Assembly (NCBI GenBank): GCA_001270045.2
Contig: DF970666.1
Coordinates: forward strand, 1-64,000
Source of the DNA: Bacteroidales bacterium 6E
GTDB taxonomy: Bacteria; Bacteroidota; Bacteroidia; Bacteroidales; Prolixibacteraceae
Direction of reading: 5' to 3'
DNA length: 64,000 bases
This document shows positions 1-7,105 of the stretch, in pieces. The position numbers were made by a program, and so were the translations under genes. Under the pieces are notes generated by a model. The model had not been told where the DNA came from, searched no databases, and was given only the letters and a program-made list of their open reading frames with translations. Numbering within the stretch: position 1 is the stretch's first letter; each line of letters opens with the position of its first letter.

Positions 1-18
1 CCTTAATCACCAACAATG

Positions 19-46
19 AAAAAAGGGCCCCTTCATGGGACCCTTT
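19..46 (-). terminator. Rho-independent terminator of tRNA-Met
   Basis: On the minus strand, just 3' of the tRNA, ten base pairs (one G-U) close over the loop ATGAA, followed by a run of six T. Arms lie at 22-31 and 37-46. It ends the tRNA transcript. Confidence 0.85.
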
Positions 47-52
47 AATTCG

Positions 53-126
53 TAGCGAGAGGCGGGCATGATCCGCCGACCTCATGATTATGAATCATGC
101 GCTCTAACCAGCTGAGCTACCTCGCC
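53..126 (-). tRNA. tRNA-Met (anticodon CAT), elongator type
   Basis: A full cloverleaf of 74 nt can be folded on the minus strand: a 7-bp acceptor stem with G-U pairs at its first and last positions, D-stem GCTC/GAGC, anticodon stem CATGA/TCATG around loop TTCATAA (anticodon CAT at 92-90), a 5-nt variable loop, and T-stem GGCGG/CCGCC. The anticodon stem lacks the three G-C pairs of initiator tRNA, so I call it elongator Met; a lysidine-type tRNA-Ile(CAT) cannot be excluded. CCA is not encoded. The T-loop reads ATCATGC, not the usual TTCRANN, so position 54 is A and position 58 is T. Confidence 0.9.
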
Positions 127-186
127 ATTTTGTTGTGGTTTTTTGAACTCCTTGCAATCACTGGGCTAAACCCCGGAAACGCGGTG

Positions 187-194
187 CAAATATA
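187..194 (-). promoter_or_regulatory. Putative -7 box of the tRNA promoter
   Basis: The minus strand reads TATATTTG, matching the Bacteroidota -7 consensus TAnnTTTG, about 60 bp upstream of the tRNA 5' end. No good -33 TTTG is seen at 19-21 bp, so support is partial. Confidence 0.4.
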
Positions 195-292
195 CAATTT
201 TTTTTAAAAAATAAGCGGGAGTTAAAAAATATAGTATATTGAAGCCGATAACTTGATTTCTAACTAATCCTGAATGGAACTAAAGTAGTCGT

Positions 293-670
293 ATGACCGA
301 TAAAACCAAGATACAACTGGAATACATCGTCAATTGTTCCCCCAAAGTGCTGTTCAACCGGCTCAGTACACCTTCGGGTCTCGCTGAGTGGTTTGCCGAA
401 GACGTCAGCATCAGCGGACGCGAATTTACCTTCAAGTGGAAAGGCTCGGAGGAGATCGCCGAACTGATCATGCAAAAGGAAAATAAAATGGTTCGCTTCT
501 CCTGGATCGACGATCCGGATACCTATTTTGAGTTTCGCATCACCCAGGACGAACTTACGGGTGACGTGTCGCTGATCGTGACTGACTTTGTCGAGCCTGA
601 GGACAAGGAAGAATCAATCGGTATGTGGAACAATCATATCAACGATCTTAAACATATCATCGGCTCTTGA
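293..670 (+). CDS. START-like domain protein (AHSA1/SRPBCC superfamily)
   Basis: This 125-residue cytoplasmic protein has the beta-rich helix-grip pattern of START/AHSA1 proteins: an N-terminal strand (KIQLEYIVNC), the helix and loop SPKVLFNRLSTPSGLAEWFAE, a run of strands and a C-terminal amphipathic helix. It resembles the conserved Bacteroidota START-like domain family. Such proteins bind hydrophobic ligands or chaperone clients, but the ligand here is unknown. No signal peptide is seen. It lies 124 bp upstream of an LptF/G permease that has its own promoter, so it is probably a separate unit. Confidence 0.75.
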   Translation: MTDKTKIQLEYIVNCSPKVLFNRLSTPSGLAEWFAEDVSISGREFTFKWKGSEEIAELIMQKENKMVRFSWIDDPDTYFEFRITQDELTGDVSLIVTDFVEPEDKEESIGMWNNHINDLKHIIGS

Positions 671-734
671 TTAACTCCATGCCGGAGGGCTTGGGATCAC
701 TACCCCGACACACCGCCACTTAACACTTTTTTGC

Positions 735-764
735 TTTGCTTTCCCGATAAATAGAGTAGTTTTG
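735..764 (+). promoter_or_regulatory. Bacteroidota-type promoter of the LptF/G gene
   Basis: TTTG at 735-738 and TAGTTTTG at 757-764, separated by 18 bp, fit the -33/-7 pattern TTTG-N19-TAnnTTTG. The predicted leader to the ATG at 794 is about 23 nt. Confidence 0.55.
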
Positions 765-793
765 TACCGTACTCAACAACGTCATTGATTTCG

Positions 794-2290
794 ATGAAGA
801 GGTTATATTGGTATGTTCTCAAGACTTTTCTGGGTCCGTTTGTCATGACCTTCTTTATCTGCGTATTCATCCTGCTCATGCAGTTCCTCTGGAAATACGT
901 GGATGACCTGGTCGGCAAGGGGCTCGATTGGAATATCCTGGCCGAATTGCTCTTTTATGCCGCTTTTGGCCTCCTTCCTTTCGCCTTTCCGCTTTCGATG
1001 CTGCTGGCCTCGATCATGACCTTCGGTGAACTGGGCGAAAACTATGAGCTGGTGGCCATGAAATCATCGGGAATCTCGCTCTTCCGCATCATGCGTCCCT
1101 TGCTGGTGGTGGCCGTGCTGATCACAGGAATGGCTTTCTTCTTTGCCAATAACGTACTTCCACATACCAACCTCCGTTTTACCACCTTGCTATTCAGCAT
1201 CCGTAACCAACGTCCCGAATTGGTGTTAAAGGAAGGTGTTTTTACCAGCGAAATCGACGGTTACAGCATACGGATCGGGAAAAAGGACAACCGAACCAAT
1301 ACACTGCACGACATCCTGATTTACGACCATACCAACAACAAGGCCAACGAGAGCGTGACCGTGGCCGACTCGGGGTATCTGAAAATGACGGAAGACAAGA
1401 ACTATATGGTGATGACCCTTTACAACGGCGAGAATTTTGCCGAAGGTTCGTCAACCCCGGGGCAACGTAATACCAACTTCCCGTTCCGCCGCGATCGTTT
1501 CGACAAACAGGTGATCAACGTTCGTGTGATGAATTTCGACTTCCAGCGAAGGGATGAGAGCATTTACCGGAATACCTACCGTATGCTGAACATTGCCCAA
1601 TTGAAATATGCCGAGGATTCCCTGCTGGTCGATTACAAGGACCGCCTGCGGAATTTTCTGCTCAATACCCGGTATACCTATCACCTCGACCGACGAATTT
1701 CGGCACTGGCCATGGAGAATGATTCCATGCTCAGGCGCCTTGACAGTCAGCCGTATACGGTGTACGACATCGACAGCCTGCTGGCCAGTTACCAGAGTTT
1801 CGGTGCCAGTGAGTTTGTGCAGAATGCCTTGTATACGGCACGGAACAACTACCAGGAAATCAACAATATCGAAAATAACCTCTACGGAAGGAAGAAGCGA
1901 ATCAACCAGCATATGATGGAGCGGCACCGGAAATTTACGCTTTCGTTTGCCGTACTGATCTTTTTCTTTATTGGCGCCCCGCTAGGGGCGATCATCCGGA
2001 AAGGAGGACTCGGGATGCCCGTGGTGGTATCCATTTTGCTGTTTATCTCGTATTATATCTTTTCAATGACCGGTGAAAAGTCGGCCCGTGAAGATGTGTG
2101 GGAAATGTTGGCGGGAATGTGGTTTTCGTCTTTCATTTTCCTCCCTGTCGGCTTGTGGCTGACCCACAAGGCCGTGACCGATTCACCGGTGATGTCGGCC
2201 GAAACTTATATCGCCTTGTTTAAAAAGTTAAACCTGAAGAGGTTTTTCAGAAAACGGACAGGACATGAATATACTCCAACTGACCAATAA
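794..2290 (+). CDS. LptF/LptG family permease (YjgP/YjgQ)
   Basis: Inner-membrane permease of the lipopolysaccharide export ABC transporter family LptF/LptG, which extracts LPS from the inner membrane with LptB and passes it to LptC/LptA. About 498 residues: three N-terminal membrane helices, a long periplasmic region of roughly residues 120-380, and three C-terminal helices starting near RKFTLSFAVLIFFF. The periplasmic part is longer than in the second family member at 19497-20576 and carries a charged, helix-rich insertion. I chose the ATG at 794 (MKRLYW) over the upstream in-frame TTG at 785 because it directly precedes the first transmembrane segment. It overlaps the next gene by 26 bp. 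Which paralogue acts as LptF and which as LptG cannot be settled here. Confidence 0.85.
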   Translation: MKRLYWYVLKTFLGPFVMTFFICVFILLMQFLWKYVDDLVGKGLDWNILAELLFYAAFGLLPFAFPLSMLLASIMTFGELGENYELVAMKSSGISLFRIMRPLLVVAVLITGMAFFFANNVLPHTNLRFTTLLFSIRNQRPELVLKEGVFTSEIDGYSIRIGKKDNRTNTLHDILIYDHTNNKANESVTVADSGYLKMTEDKNYMVMTLYNGENFAEGSSTPGQRNTNFPFRRDRFDKQVINVRVMNFDFQRRDESIYRNTYRMLNIAQLKYAEDSLLVDYKDRLRNFLLNTRYTYHLDRRISALAMENDSMLRRLDSQPYTVYDIDSLLASYQSFGASEFVQNALYTARNNYQEINNIENNLYGRKKRINQHMMERHRKFTLSFAVLIFFFIGAPLGAIIRKGGLGMPVVVSILLFISYYIFSMTGEKSAREDVWEMLAGMWFSSFIFLPVGLWLTHKAVTDSPVMSAETYIALFKKLNLKRFFRKRTGHEYTPTDQ

Positions 2291-3464
2291 ACCTCCTTAT
2301 CCGGCACGGGATGGCGGTGCAATTGCGATGCTGAACCTGACTCTTGGTTTTGCCCGTCTGGGGCATCGGGTAACCGTGTTGTCGATGAATACCCTGAAGC
2401 ACCACACCAACGCTTCCAATATTCCGGAGGAGATGGCCCGAATGGCTGATTTCCGGTTTGTGCAGGTGGATGCGGGGATTAATCCCCTGGCAGCATTATT
2501 CAATTTGGTTTTCTCTGGTATGCCTTACAATGCGGTCAGGTTTCTCTCGAAGGAATATGAACGGCAACTGGTTTCAGTTCTGAAGGAAAACCGCTTCGAT
2601 ATCATCCAGCTCGAAGGACTCTACCTGTGTCCTTACATTCCCTTGATCCGCAAGCATTCGGATGCCCTGGTGGTTTACCGTGCCCACAACGTGGAGCATG
2701 AGATATGGGCCCGGACGGCCCTGATGAGCCATGGTGCCAAAAAATGGTATTTACGAAACCTGTCAAAACGAATTGAGCGATTCGAAAAGGATTGCCTTAA
2801 TACCTATGATATGCTGGTCCCCATCACGGCCAGGGATGAATCGATCCTGGAAAGGATGGGCAACCAAAAGCCTTCGTTCGTGTCGTCAACAGGTATTGAC
2901 ATGGACAACATGAAGCCGGTTTGGAACAGCCATGCGCCGAGCCTCTTCCATATCGGATCGCTCGACTGGTCGCCCAACCAGGAGGGACTGCTCTGGTTCC
3001 TGTTCAACTGTTGGGTTCCCCTGCGGAAAGCGTTCCCTGATCTTGAGATGCACATCGCTGGCCGCAACGCCCCCGAATGGCTGATCCGGAAGTTCAAGCG
3101 TCCGGGGGTGGTCTTCCACGGGGAGATAGACGATGCCCATGCCTTTATGCGTGAACATTCGGTGATGGTGGTTCCGCTGCTTTCCGGCAGTGGCATGCGC
3201 ATCAAGATCATCGAGGGGATGGCCATGGGCAAGGCTATCGTATCCACCCCGGTTGGAGCAGAGGGATTGGGCGTGACCCATGAAGAGCAGGTGATGGTGG
3301 CTGACCGTCCGGATGAATTTGTCCAGTCGGTGCAAACCTTGCTTTCGGATCCATCCCGGATAAGGAAAATGGGCGAACAGGCCTATGCTTTTATCGGCGA
3401 ACATTTTGATAATCGGGTGCTGGCAGGTAAACTGGCCGGTTTTTACCAAAACTGCCGTTCATGA
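2265..3464 (+). CDS. Glycosyltransferase family 4 (GT-B fold)
   Basis: 399-residue cytoplasmic, probably membrane-associated glycosyltransferase. The N-terminus has the GT4 donor-fold start ILQLTNKPPYPARDGGA. The C-terminal half contains SLDWSPNQEG, then VVPLLSGSGMRIKIIEGMAMGKAIVSTPVGAEGL, whose GSGMRIKIIEGMAMG stretch is the nucleotide-sugar binding region with the E-x7-E-like motif. Donor and acceptor are unknown. The ATG lies inside the end of the permease gene and the stop overlaps the next ATG, so permease, GT4 and GT2 are translationally coupled, which suggests cell-surface glycan synthesis. Confidence 0.85.
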   Translation: MNILQLTNKPPYPARDGGAIAMLNLTLGFARLGHRVTVLSMNTLKHHTNASNIPEEMARMADFRFVQVDAGINPLAALFNLVFSGMPYNAVRFLSKEYERQLVSVLKENRFDIIQLEGLYLCPYIPLIRKHSDALVVYRAHNVEHEIWARTALMSHGAKKWYLRNLSKRIERFEKDCLNTYDMLVPITARDESILERMGNQKPSFVSSTGIDMDNMKPVWNSHAPSLFHIGSLDWSPNQEGLLWFLFNCWVPLRKAFPDLEMHIAGRNAPEWLIRKFKRPGVVFHGEIDDAHAFMREHSVMVVPLLSGSGMRIKIIEGMAMGKAIVSTPVGAEGLGVTHEEQVMVADRPDEFVQSVQTLLSDPSRIRKMGEQAYAFIGEHFDNRVLAGKLAGFYQNCRS

Positions 3465-4648
3465 TGGATGAATTCCTGTTCTGGCTTCTGTTTGTGACGC
3501 TGGCATACACCTATGCCGGATATGCACTGGTGCTGTTTGTGCTGGTGACCATCAAAAAGTTGCTGGGCAAAAGAAGGGAAGTCCTTCCGGAATGGACTAC
3601 TGAACCAGAGGTATGCCTGTTTGTCACGGCATACAACGAAAAAGACTATATCTTCCAGAAGGTCGAGAACTCATTCAGGCTCGATTATCCGCGCGAAAAG
3701 GTGCAGTACCTTTGGGTTACCGACGGTTCGGATGACGGTACACCTGATATCCTTCGCAAGTTTCCCGACCTGGAGGTACACCACCAACCGGAGCGAAGGG
3801 GGAAGATACATGCCATGAACAGGGGCATGCACTTCGTCAAGGCGCCCATTGTCATCTTTTCGGATACCAATACGCTGTTGAGCCACAATACCATCCGCGA
3901 AATGGTGGCTCGTTTCCGTGATCCGAAAGTGGGTTGTGTAGCCGGTGAAAAGCGGATCACCGAGAAAGAAGCCGAGAATGCCTCGGCAGCCGGTGAGGGC
4001 CTTTACTGGCGCATCGAAAGCAAAATCAAGGAGTGGGATGCCGAGCTGAATTCGGCCGTTGGGGGCGTTGGCGAACTCTTTGCCATACGCACCGGACTCT
4101 TTGCCGAGGTGGAACCTGACACACTGCTCGACGACTTCATCATTTCCTTGCGGATTGCCGGGAAAGGCTATCGTATCGCCTATACTCCCAATGCCTATGC
4201 CGAAGAGAAGGCCTCGCTGAACGTGAAGGAAGAACTGAAGCGAAAGATCCGCATCGCGGCAGGCGGAGTGCAGACCATGTTCCGGCTGGGATGGCTGCTG
4301 AATCCATTCCGCCATGGCTGGCTGAGCTGGCAGTACCTTTCGCACAAGGTTCTGCGATGGAGTCTTGCCCCCATTTTCCTGTTTCTCTTTCTACCCGTGA
4401 ATTTCTGGGTGGTGGCCGCCAACGATCTGTGGGCTGTACCCTCATTCTACACACTGATGCTTGGTCTGCAGATGGTCTGTTACCTGATGGCACTGGCCGG
4501 CCGGGCACTCGAACACAGGCAGTTGAGGGTCAAGATCCTGTTTGCCCCATACTATTTCGTGGCCATAAACTATGCCGCCATACTGGGCATGATCCGATAT
4601 TTCAAACGGACCCAGCAAGTGACCTGGGAAAAATCAAAAAGGGCCTGA
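3461..4648 (+). CDS. Glycosyltransferase family 2 (membrane-anchored)
   Basis: 395 residues with an N-terminal membrane helix, a GT-A domain (VCLFVTAYNEKDYI near residue 50, DGSDDGTPDIL, FSDTNTLL as the DxD-like metal site) and the acceptor-side motif near LLDDFIISLRI. A cluster of hydrophobic helices follows residue 290. This is the architecture of processive or polyprenyl-linked GT2 enzymes that add sugars at the cytoplasmic face of the inner membrane. The substrate is unknown. It starts 4 bp before the end of the GT4 gene. The two glycosyltransferases probably act on the same glycan. Confidence 0.85.
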   Translation: MMDEFLFWLLFVTLAYTYAGYALVLFVLVTIKKLLGKRREVLPEWTTEPEVCLFVTAYNEKDYIFQKVENSFRLDYPREKVQYLWVTDGSDDGTPDILRKFPDLEVHHQPERRGKIHAMNRGMHFVKAPIVIFSDTNTLLSHNTIREMVARFRDPKVGCVAGEKRITEKEAENASAAGEGLYWRIESKIKEWDAELNSAVGGVGELFAIRTGLFAEVEPDTLLDDFIISLRIAGKGYRIAYTPNAYAEEKASLNVKEELKRKIRIAAGGVQTMFRLGWLLNPFRHGWLSWQYLSHKVLRWSLAPIFLFLFLPVNFWVVAANDLWAVPSFYTLMLGLQMVCYLMALAGRALEHRQLRVKILFAPYYFVAINYAAILGMIRYFKRTQQVTWEKSKRA

Positions 4649-4705
4649 TCTGTTAACCTTTTGGTTTCACCCCTTTTTGTCAGGTTATCGGTTGATTTTT
4701 TTAGC

Positions 4706-4713
4706 TAATTTTG
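4706..4713 (+). promoter_or_regulatory. Putative -7 box upstream of ribBA
   Basis: TAATTTTG matches TAnnTTTG and lies 25 bp upstream of the ribBA ATG. No TTTG sits at the expected -33 distance. I see no FMN-riboswitch-like fold in the 89-bp gap. Confidence 0.35.
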
Positions 4714-4737
4714 CGGCCGTATCACTGAAAACGAAAA

Positions 4738-5985
4738 ATGTCAGAATTCAAGCTCAATACCATCCCCGAAGCCATTGAAGCGATCAAGAAAGGTGAACTG
4801 ATCATTGTGGTCGATGACGAGGATCGTGAAAATGAAGGCGATTTCATAACCGCTTCGGAGTTGATAACTCCTGAAAAGATCAATTTCATGGCCATCCATG
4901 GCCGCGGGCTGATATGTGTTGCCCTGACCGAACAGCGCTGCGATGAGCTTGAGCTCGAGATGATGGTCGGACAAAATACTTCTTTCCATGAAACCCAGTT
5001 CACGGTTTCGGTCGATGCCATCCTGCCTGGCGTCAGTACAGGTATTTCAGCTTCCGACCGTGCCATCACCATCAAGGCATTGGTTGATCCCAATACCCGT
5101 CCTGAGGTATTGGGTCGGCCCGGACATGTTTTCCCGCTGAAAGCCAAGAACAGGGGTGTGCTCCGCAGGGCCGGCCATACCGAGGCGGCAGTTGACCTGG
5201 CCCGCCTGGCAGGTTTGAGCCCGTCGGGTACTCTGGTGGAGGTAATGAATGACGACGGCACCATGGCAAGGCTCCCCGACCTGTTGAAAATTGCCGAAAG
5301 GTTCAACCTGAAGGTAGTGACCATAAAGGACCTGATTGCCTATCGCCTGCAAAGCGAAAGCCTGATCAAGAGAGGTGAAGAGGTTCAATTGCCTACCCGT
5401 TTCGGCGATTTCAGGATCATCCCTTTTCTGCAGAAAAGCAATAATAAAGAACATGTTGCGCTGGTTAAGGGCGAATGGAATCCGGATGATGCCATCCCCG
5501 TAAGGGTGCATTCCTCATGCATGACCGGTGACATTTTCGGGTCGCTTCGCTGCGAATGTGGCGACCAGTTACATGCTGCCATGGATTATATCGAGAAGGA
5601 GGGAAGGGGCGTAATCGTGTATATGATACAGGAAGGCCGTGGCATTGGACTGATCAACAAAATCGCTGCCTACAAGCTGCAGGACCAGGGTCTGGATACC
5701 GTGGAAGCCAACATTCACCTGGGATTCAAGGCCGATGAAAGGGATTATGGCGTAGGTGCCCAGATCCTCCGGAGCCTCGAAGTAAGGAAGATGGTACTAC
5801 TGACCAATAATCCGGTGAAAAGGGTCGGACTTGAAGCCTATGGGCTGGAAGTAGTGAAAGTGATGCCGCTTGAGGTTAAACCCAACAAGTTCAACGCCCG
5901 TTACCTTAAGACCAAACGCGACCGCATGGGGCATACCCTGCAGCGTTTTACTTACGACGACGAAAAGCCGCAGACCGAAGAATAA
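4738..5985 (+). CDS. ribBA: Bifunctional 3,4-dihydroxy-2-butanone 4-phosphate synthase / GTP cyclohydrolase II
   Basis: Provides both entry precursors of riboflavin synthesis: the RibB half converts ribulose 5-phosphate to dihydroxybutanone phosphate, the RibA half opens GTP. 415 residues, normal for the fusion. The RibB domain (about 1-205) shows [11 protein letters not shown] near the N-terminus and [21 protein letters not shown]. The RibA domain (about 210-400) shows the zinc-binding stretch [20 protein letters not shown] with its three cysteines, then the QEGRGIGL motif. Both active sites look complete. It stands alone as a riboflavin gene, as is common in Bacteroidota, and is followed after 26 bp by a DUF5522 gene. 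Confidence 0.95.
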   Translation: MSEFKLNTIPEAIEAIKKGELIIVVDDEDRENEGDFITASELITPEKINFMAIHGRGLICVALTEQRCDELELEMMVGQNTSFHETQFTVSVDAILPGVSTGISASDRAITIKALVDPNTRPEVLGRPGHVFPLKAKNRGVLRRAGHTEAAVDLARLAGLSPSGTLVEVMNDDGTMARLPDLLKIAERFNLKVVTIKDLIAYRLQSESLIKRGEEVQLPTRFGDFRIIPFLQKSNNKEHVALVKGEWNPDDAIPVRVHSSCMTGDIFGSLRCECGDQLHAAMDYIEKEGRGVIVYMIQEGRGIGLINKIAAYKLQDQGLDTVEANIHLGFKADERDYGVGAQILRSLEVRKMVLLTNNPVKRVGLEAYGLEVVKVMPLEVKPNKFNARYLKTKRDRMGHTLQRFTYDDEKPQTEE

Positions 5986-6011
5986 TTCCAACCGAATAAA
6001 CGACCGACACA

Positions 6012-6224
6012 ATGGGCTTTACCTGGAATCCCGATTACGAAGATATCAGCTATGGTAACGACAACCAGAAAGAGGGAGAAGACTATTACCTCGATTCGAA
6101 CGGTTACAGGGTGATGACTGAATCGTACTTGCGGCGCCGCGGATATTGCTGTGCCAATGGTTGCCGCCATTGTCCATACTGGCCCAAAGCACAGAAAGGC
6201 AACACCGTACTCAAAAATCCCTAA
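6012..6224 (+). CDS. DUF5522 family small cysteine-rich protein
   Basis: 70 residues. The C-terminal half carries the cluster CCANGCRHCPYWP (four cysteines), which is the hallmark of DUF5522 and suggests a bound metal. The preceding YYLDSNGYRVMTESYLRRRGY segment is also typical. No signal peptide; presumably cytosolic. Function is unknown. It follows ribBA by 26 bp and may be cotranscribed with it. Confidence 0.75.
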   Translation: MGFTWNPDYEDISYGNDNQKEGEDYYLDSNGYRVMTESYLRRRGYCCANGCRHCPYWPKAQKGNTVLKNP

Positions 6225-6272
6225 AAACAATTTCAGATTTGCATTGTTTCACTGTAAAACTAAAATGATACA

Positions 6273-6749
6273 GTGATGAAAAAGATTGGATATGTATTGG
6301 CCGGTTTTGCCGGTGGATTGGTGCTGGTCGTCCTCCTGGGCGCAGCCGTAATGAAAAACCAGGTTTTCGTGGTTGACGAGAGTAAGTATGGTTTCGAAGA
6401 GACTTCCGACAAACTAGAGGCATTGGCCAAAGAGGGTGGCTGGACCATCAGCCATATCTACAACCTACAGGCAACCATGGAAAAGAACGGATATTCGGTG
6501 CAGCCGATCCTGGTCTATTCCCTTTGTAAACCACAGATTGCCCATAAGATACTCGGTTCCGACACAGAAAGGCCTACCTCTGTAATGATGCCTTGCCGCG
6601 TGTCGATTTACATGACCTCCGACGGGAAGACCTATATTTCAAGAATGAAGGCCAGCGCCGTTTCATCGATGCTGTCGGGTGTTTCAAAGGAAGCCATGGT
6701 ATTGGCCAGTGACGAGAACGAAAAAATGATTGAACAGCTGGTGAAATAA
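6273..6749 (+). CDS. DUF302 domain protein, membrane-anchored
   Basis: 158 residues with one N-terminal membrane helix (about residues 5-27, YVLAGFAGGLVLVVLLGAAV) and a periplasmic DUF302 domain (about 36-158). Typical features are the SKYGFEETSDKLEALAKEGGW start and the core around ILVYSLCKPQIAHKIL and MMPCRVSIY, with single cysteines in each. DUF302 proteins are often found near sulfur or metal genes; the role is unproven. The stop codon overlaps an in-frame ATG of the next gene region, and the next protein is a heavy-metal-associated lipoprotein, so a shared role in the envelope is plausible. Confidence 0.75.
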   Translation: MMKKIGYVLAGFAGGLVLVVLLGAAVMKNQVFVVDESKYGFEETSDKLEALAKEGGWTISHIYNLQATMEKNGYSVQPILVYSLCKPQIAHKILGSDTERPTSVMMPCRVSIYMTSDGKTYISRMKASAVSSMLSGVSKEAMVLASDENEKMIEQLVK

Positions 6750-6772
6750 TGTCGGCATTAATACCTATCCAT

Positions 6773-7087
6773 ATGAAAAAGACGATATTGATACTTCTGT
6801 TGGCCATCTTTGGCATGGCTTGCGGCGGTGGTTCGGGAACGGACCAGAAAAAAGCAGAGGCAACGGTTGCTACCACCGACCTGACCTTTCAGGTATCGGG
6901 TATGCATTGTGACATGTGTGTAGCTTCCATTGAGAAGGCTGTCGGACAGCTGGCCGGGGTGGATTCGGTGCGGGCCGTGCTGAATGATTCCATCGCTTTT
7001 GTCAGGTTCAACCCTGACCAGGTAAACAAGGACGAGATTGCCAAGGCGATCGAGTCGAGAGGATATAAAGTAAAAGGCAGCCTTTAA
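6773..7087 (+). CDS. Heavy-metal-associated (HMA) domain lipoprotein
   Basis: 104 residues. An N-terminal signal peptide ends in a lipobox (FGMAC), so the protein is probably lipid-anchored. The rest is one HMA fold with the metal motif GMHCDMC (CxxC) and the ending ESRGYKVK, as in copper chaperones and MerP. I start at the ATG at 6773 (MKKTILILLL), which directly opens the signal peptide, rather than the overlapping ATG at 6749. A periplasmic copper or other soft-metal carrier is likely. It is the last gene before a strong bidirectional terminator. Confidence 0.8.
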   Translation: MKKTILILLLAIFGMACGGGSGTDQKKAEATVATTDLTFQVSGMHCDMCVASIEKAVGQLAGVDSVRAVLNDSIAFVRFNPDQVNKDEIAKAIESRGYKVKGSL

Positions 7088-7100
7088 GCTGCCTTTTCTT
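7072..7100. terminator. Bidirectional terminator between the HMA gene and lon
   Basis: A perfect 10-bp stem (AAAAGGCAGC at 7072-7081, GCTGCCTTTT at 7088-7097) with a 6-nt loop. The stop codon of the HMA gene lies in the loop. The A/T ends serve both strands, fitting the convergent genes. Confidence 0.85.
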
Positions 7101-7105
7101 ATTTA

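Noticed and set aside
53-126. Initiator tRNA-fMet
   Set aside because: The anticodon stem lacks the three consecutive G-C pairs and there is no 1-72 mismatch of the initiator type.
1451-1927. 158-codon minus-strand frame inside the LptF/G gene
   Set aside because: Antisense to a well-supported gene and without family resemblance.
4649-4737. FMN riboswitch before ribBA
   Set aside because: The 89-bp gap is too short and shows none of the conserved RFN stems.
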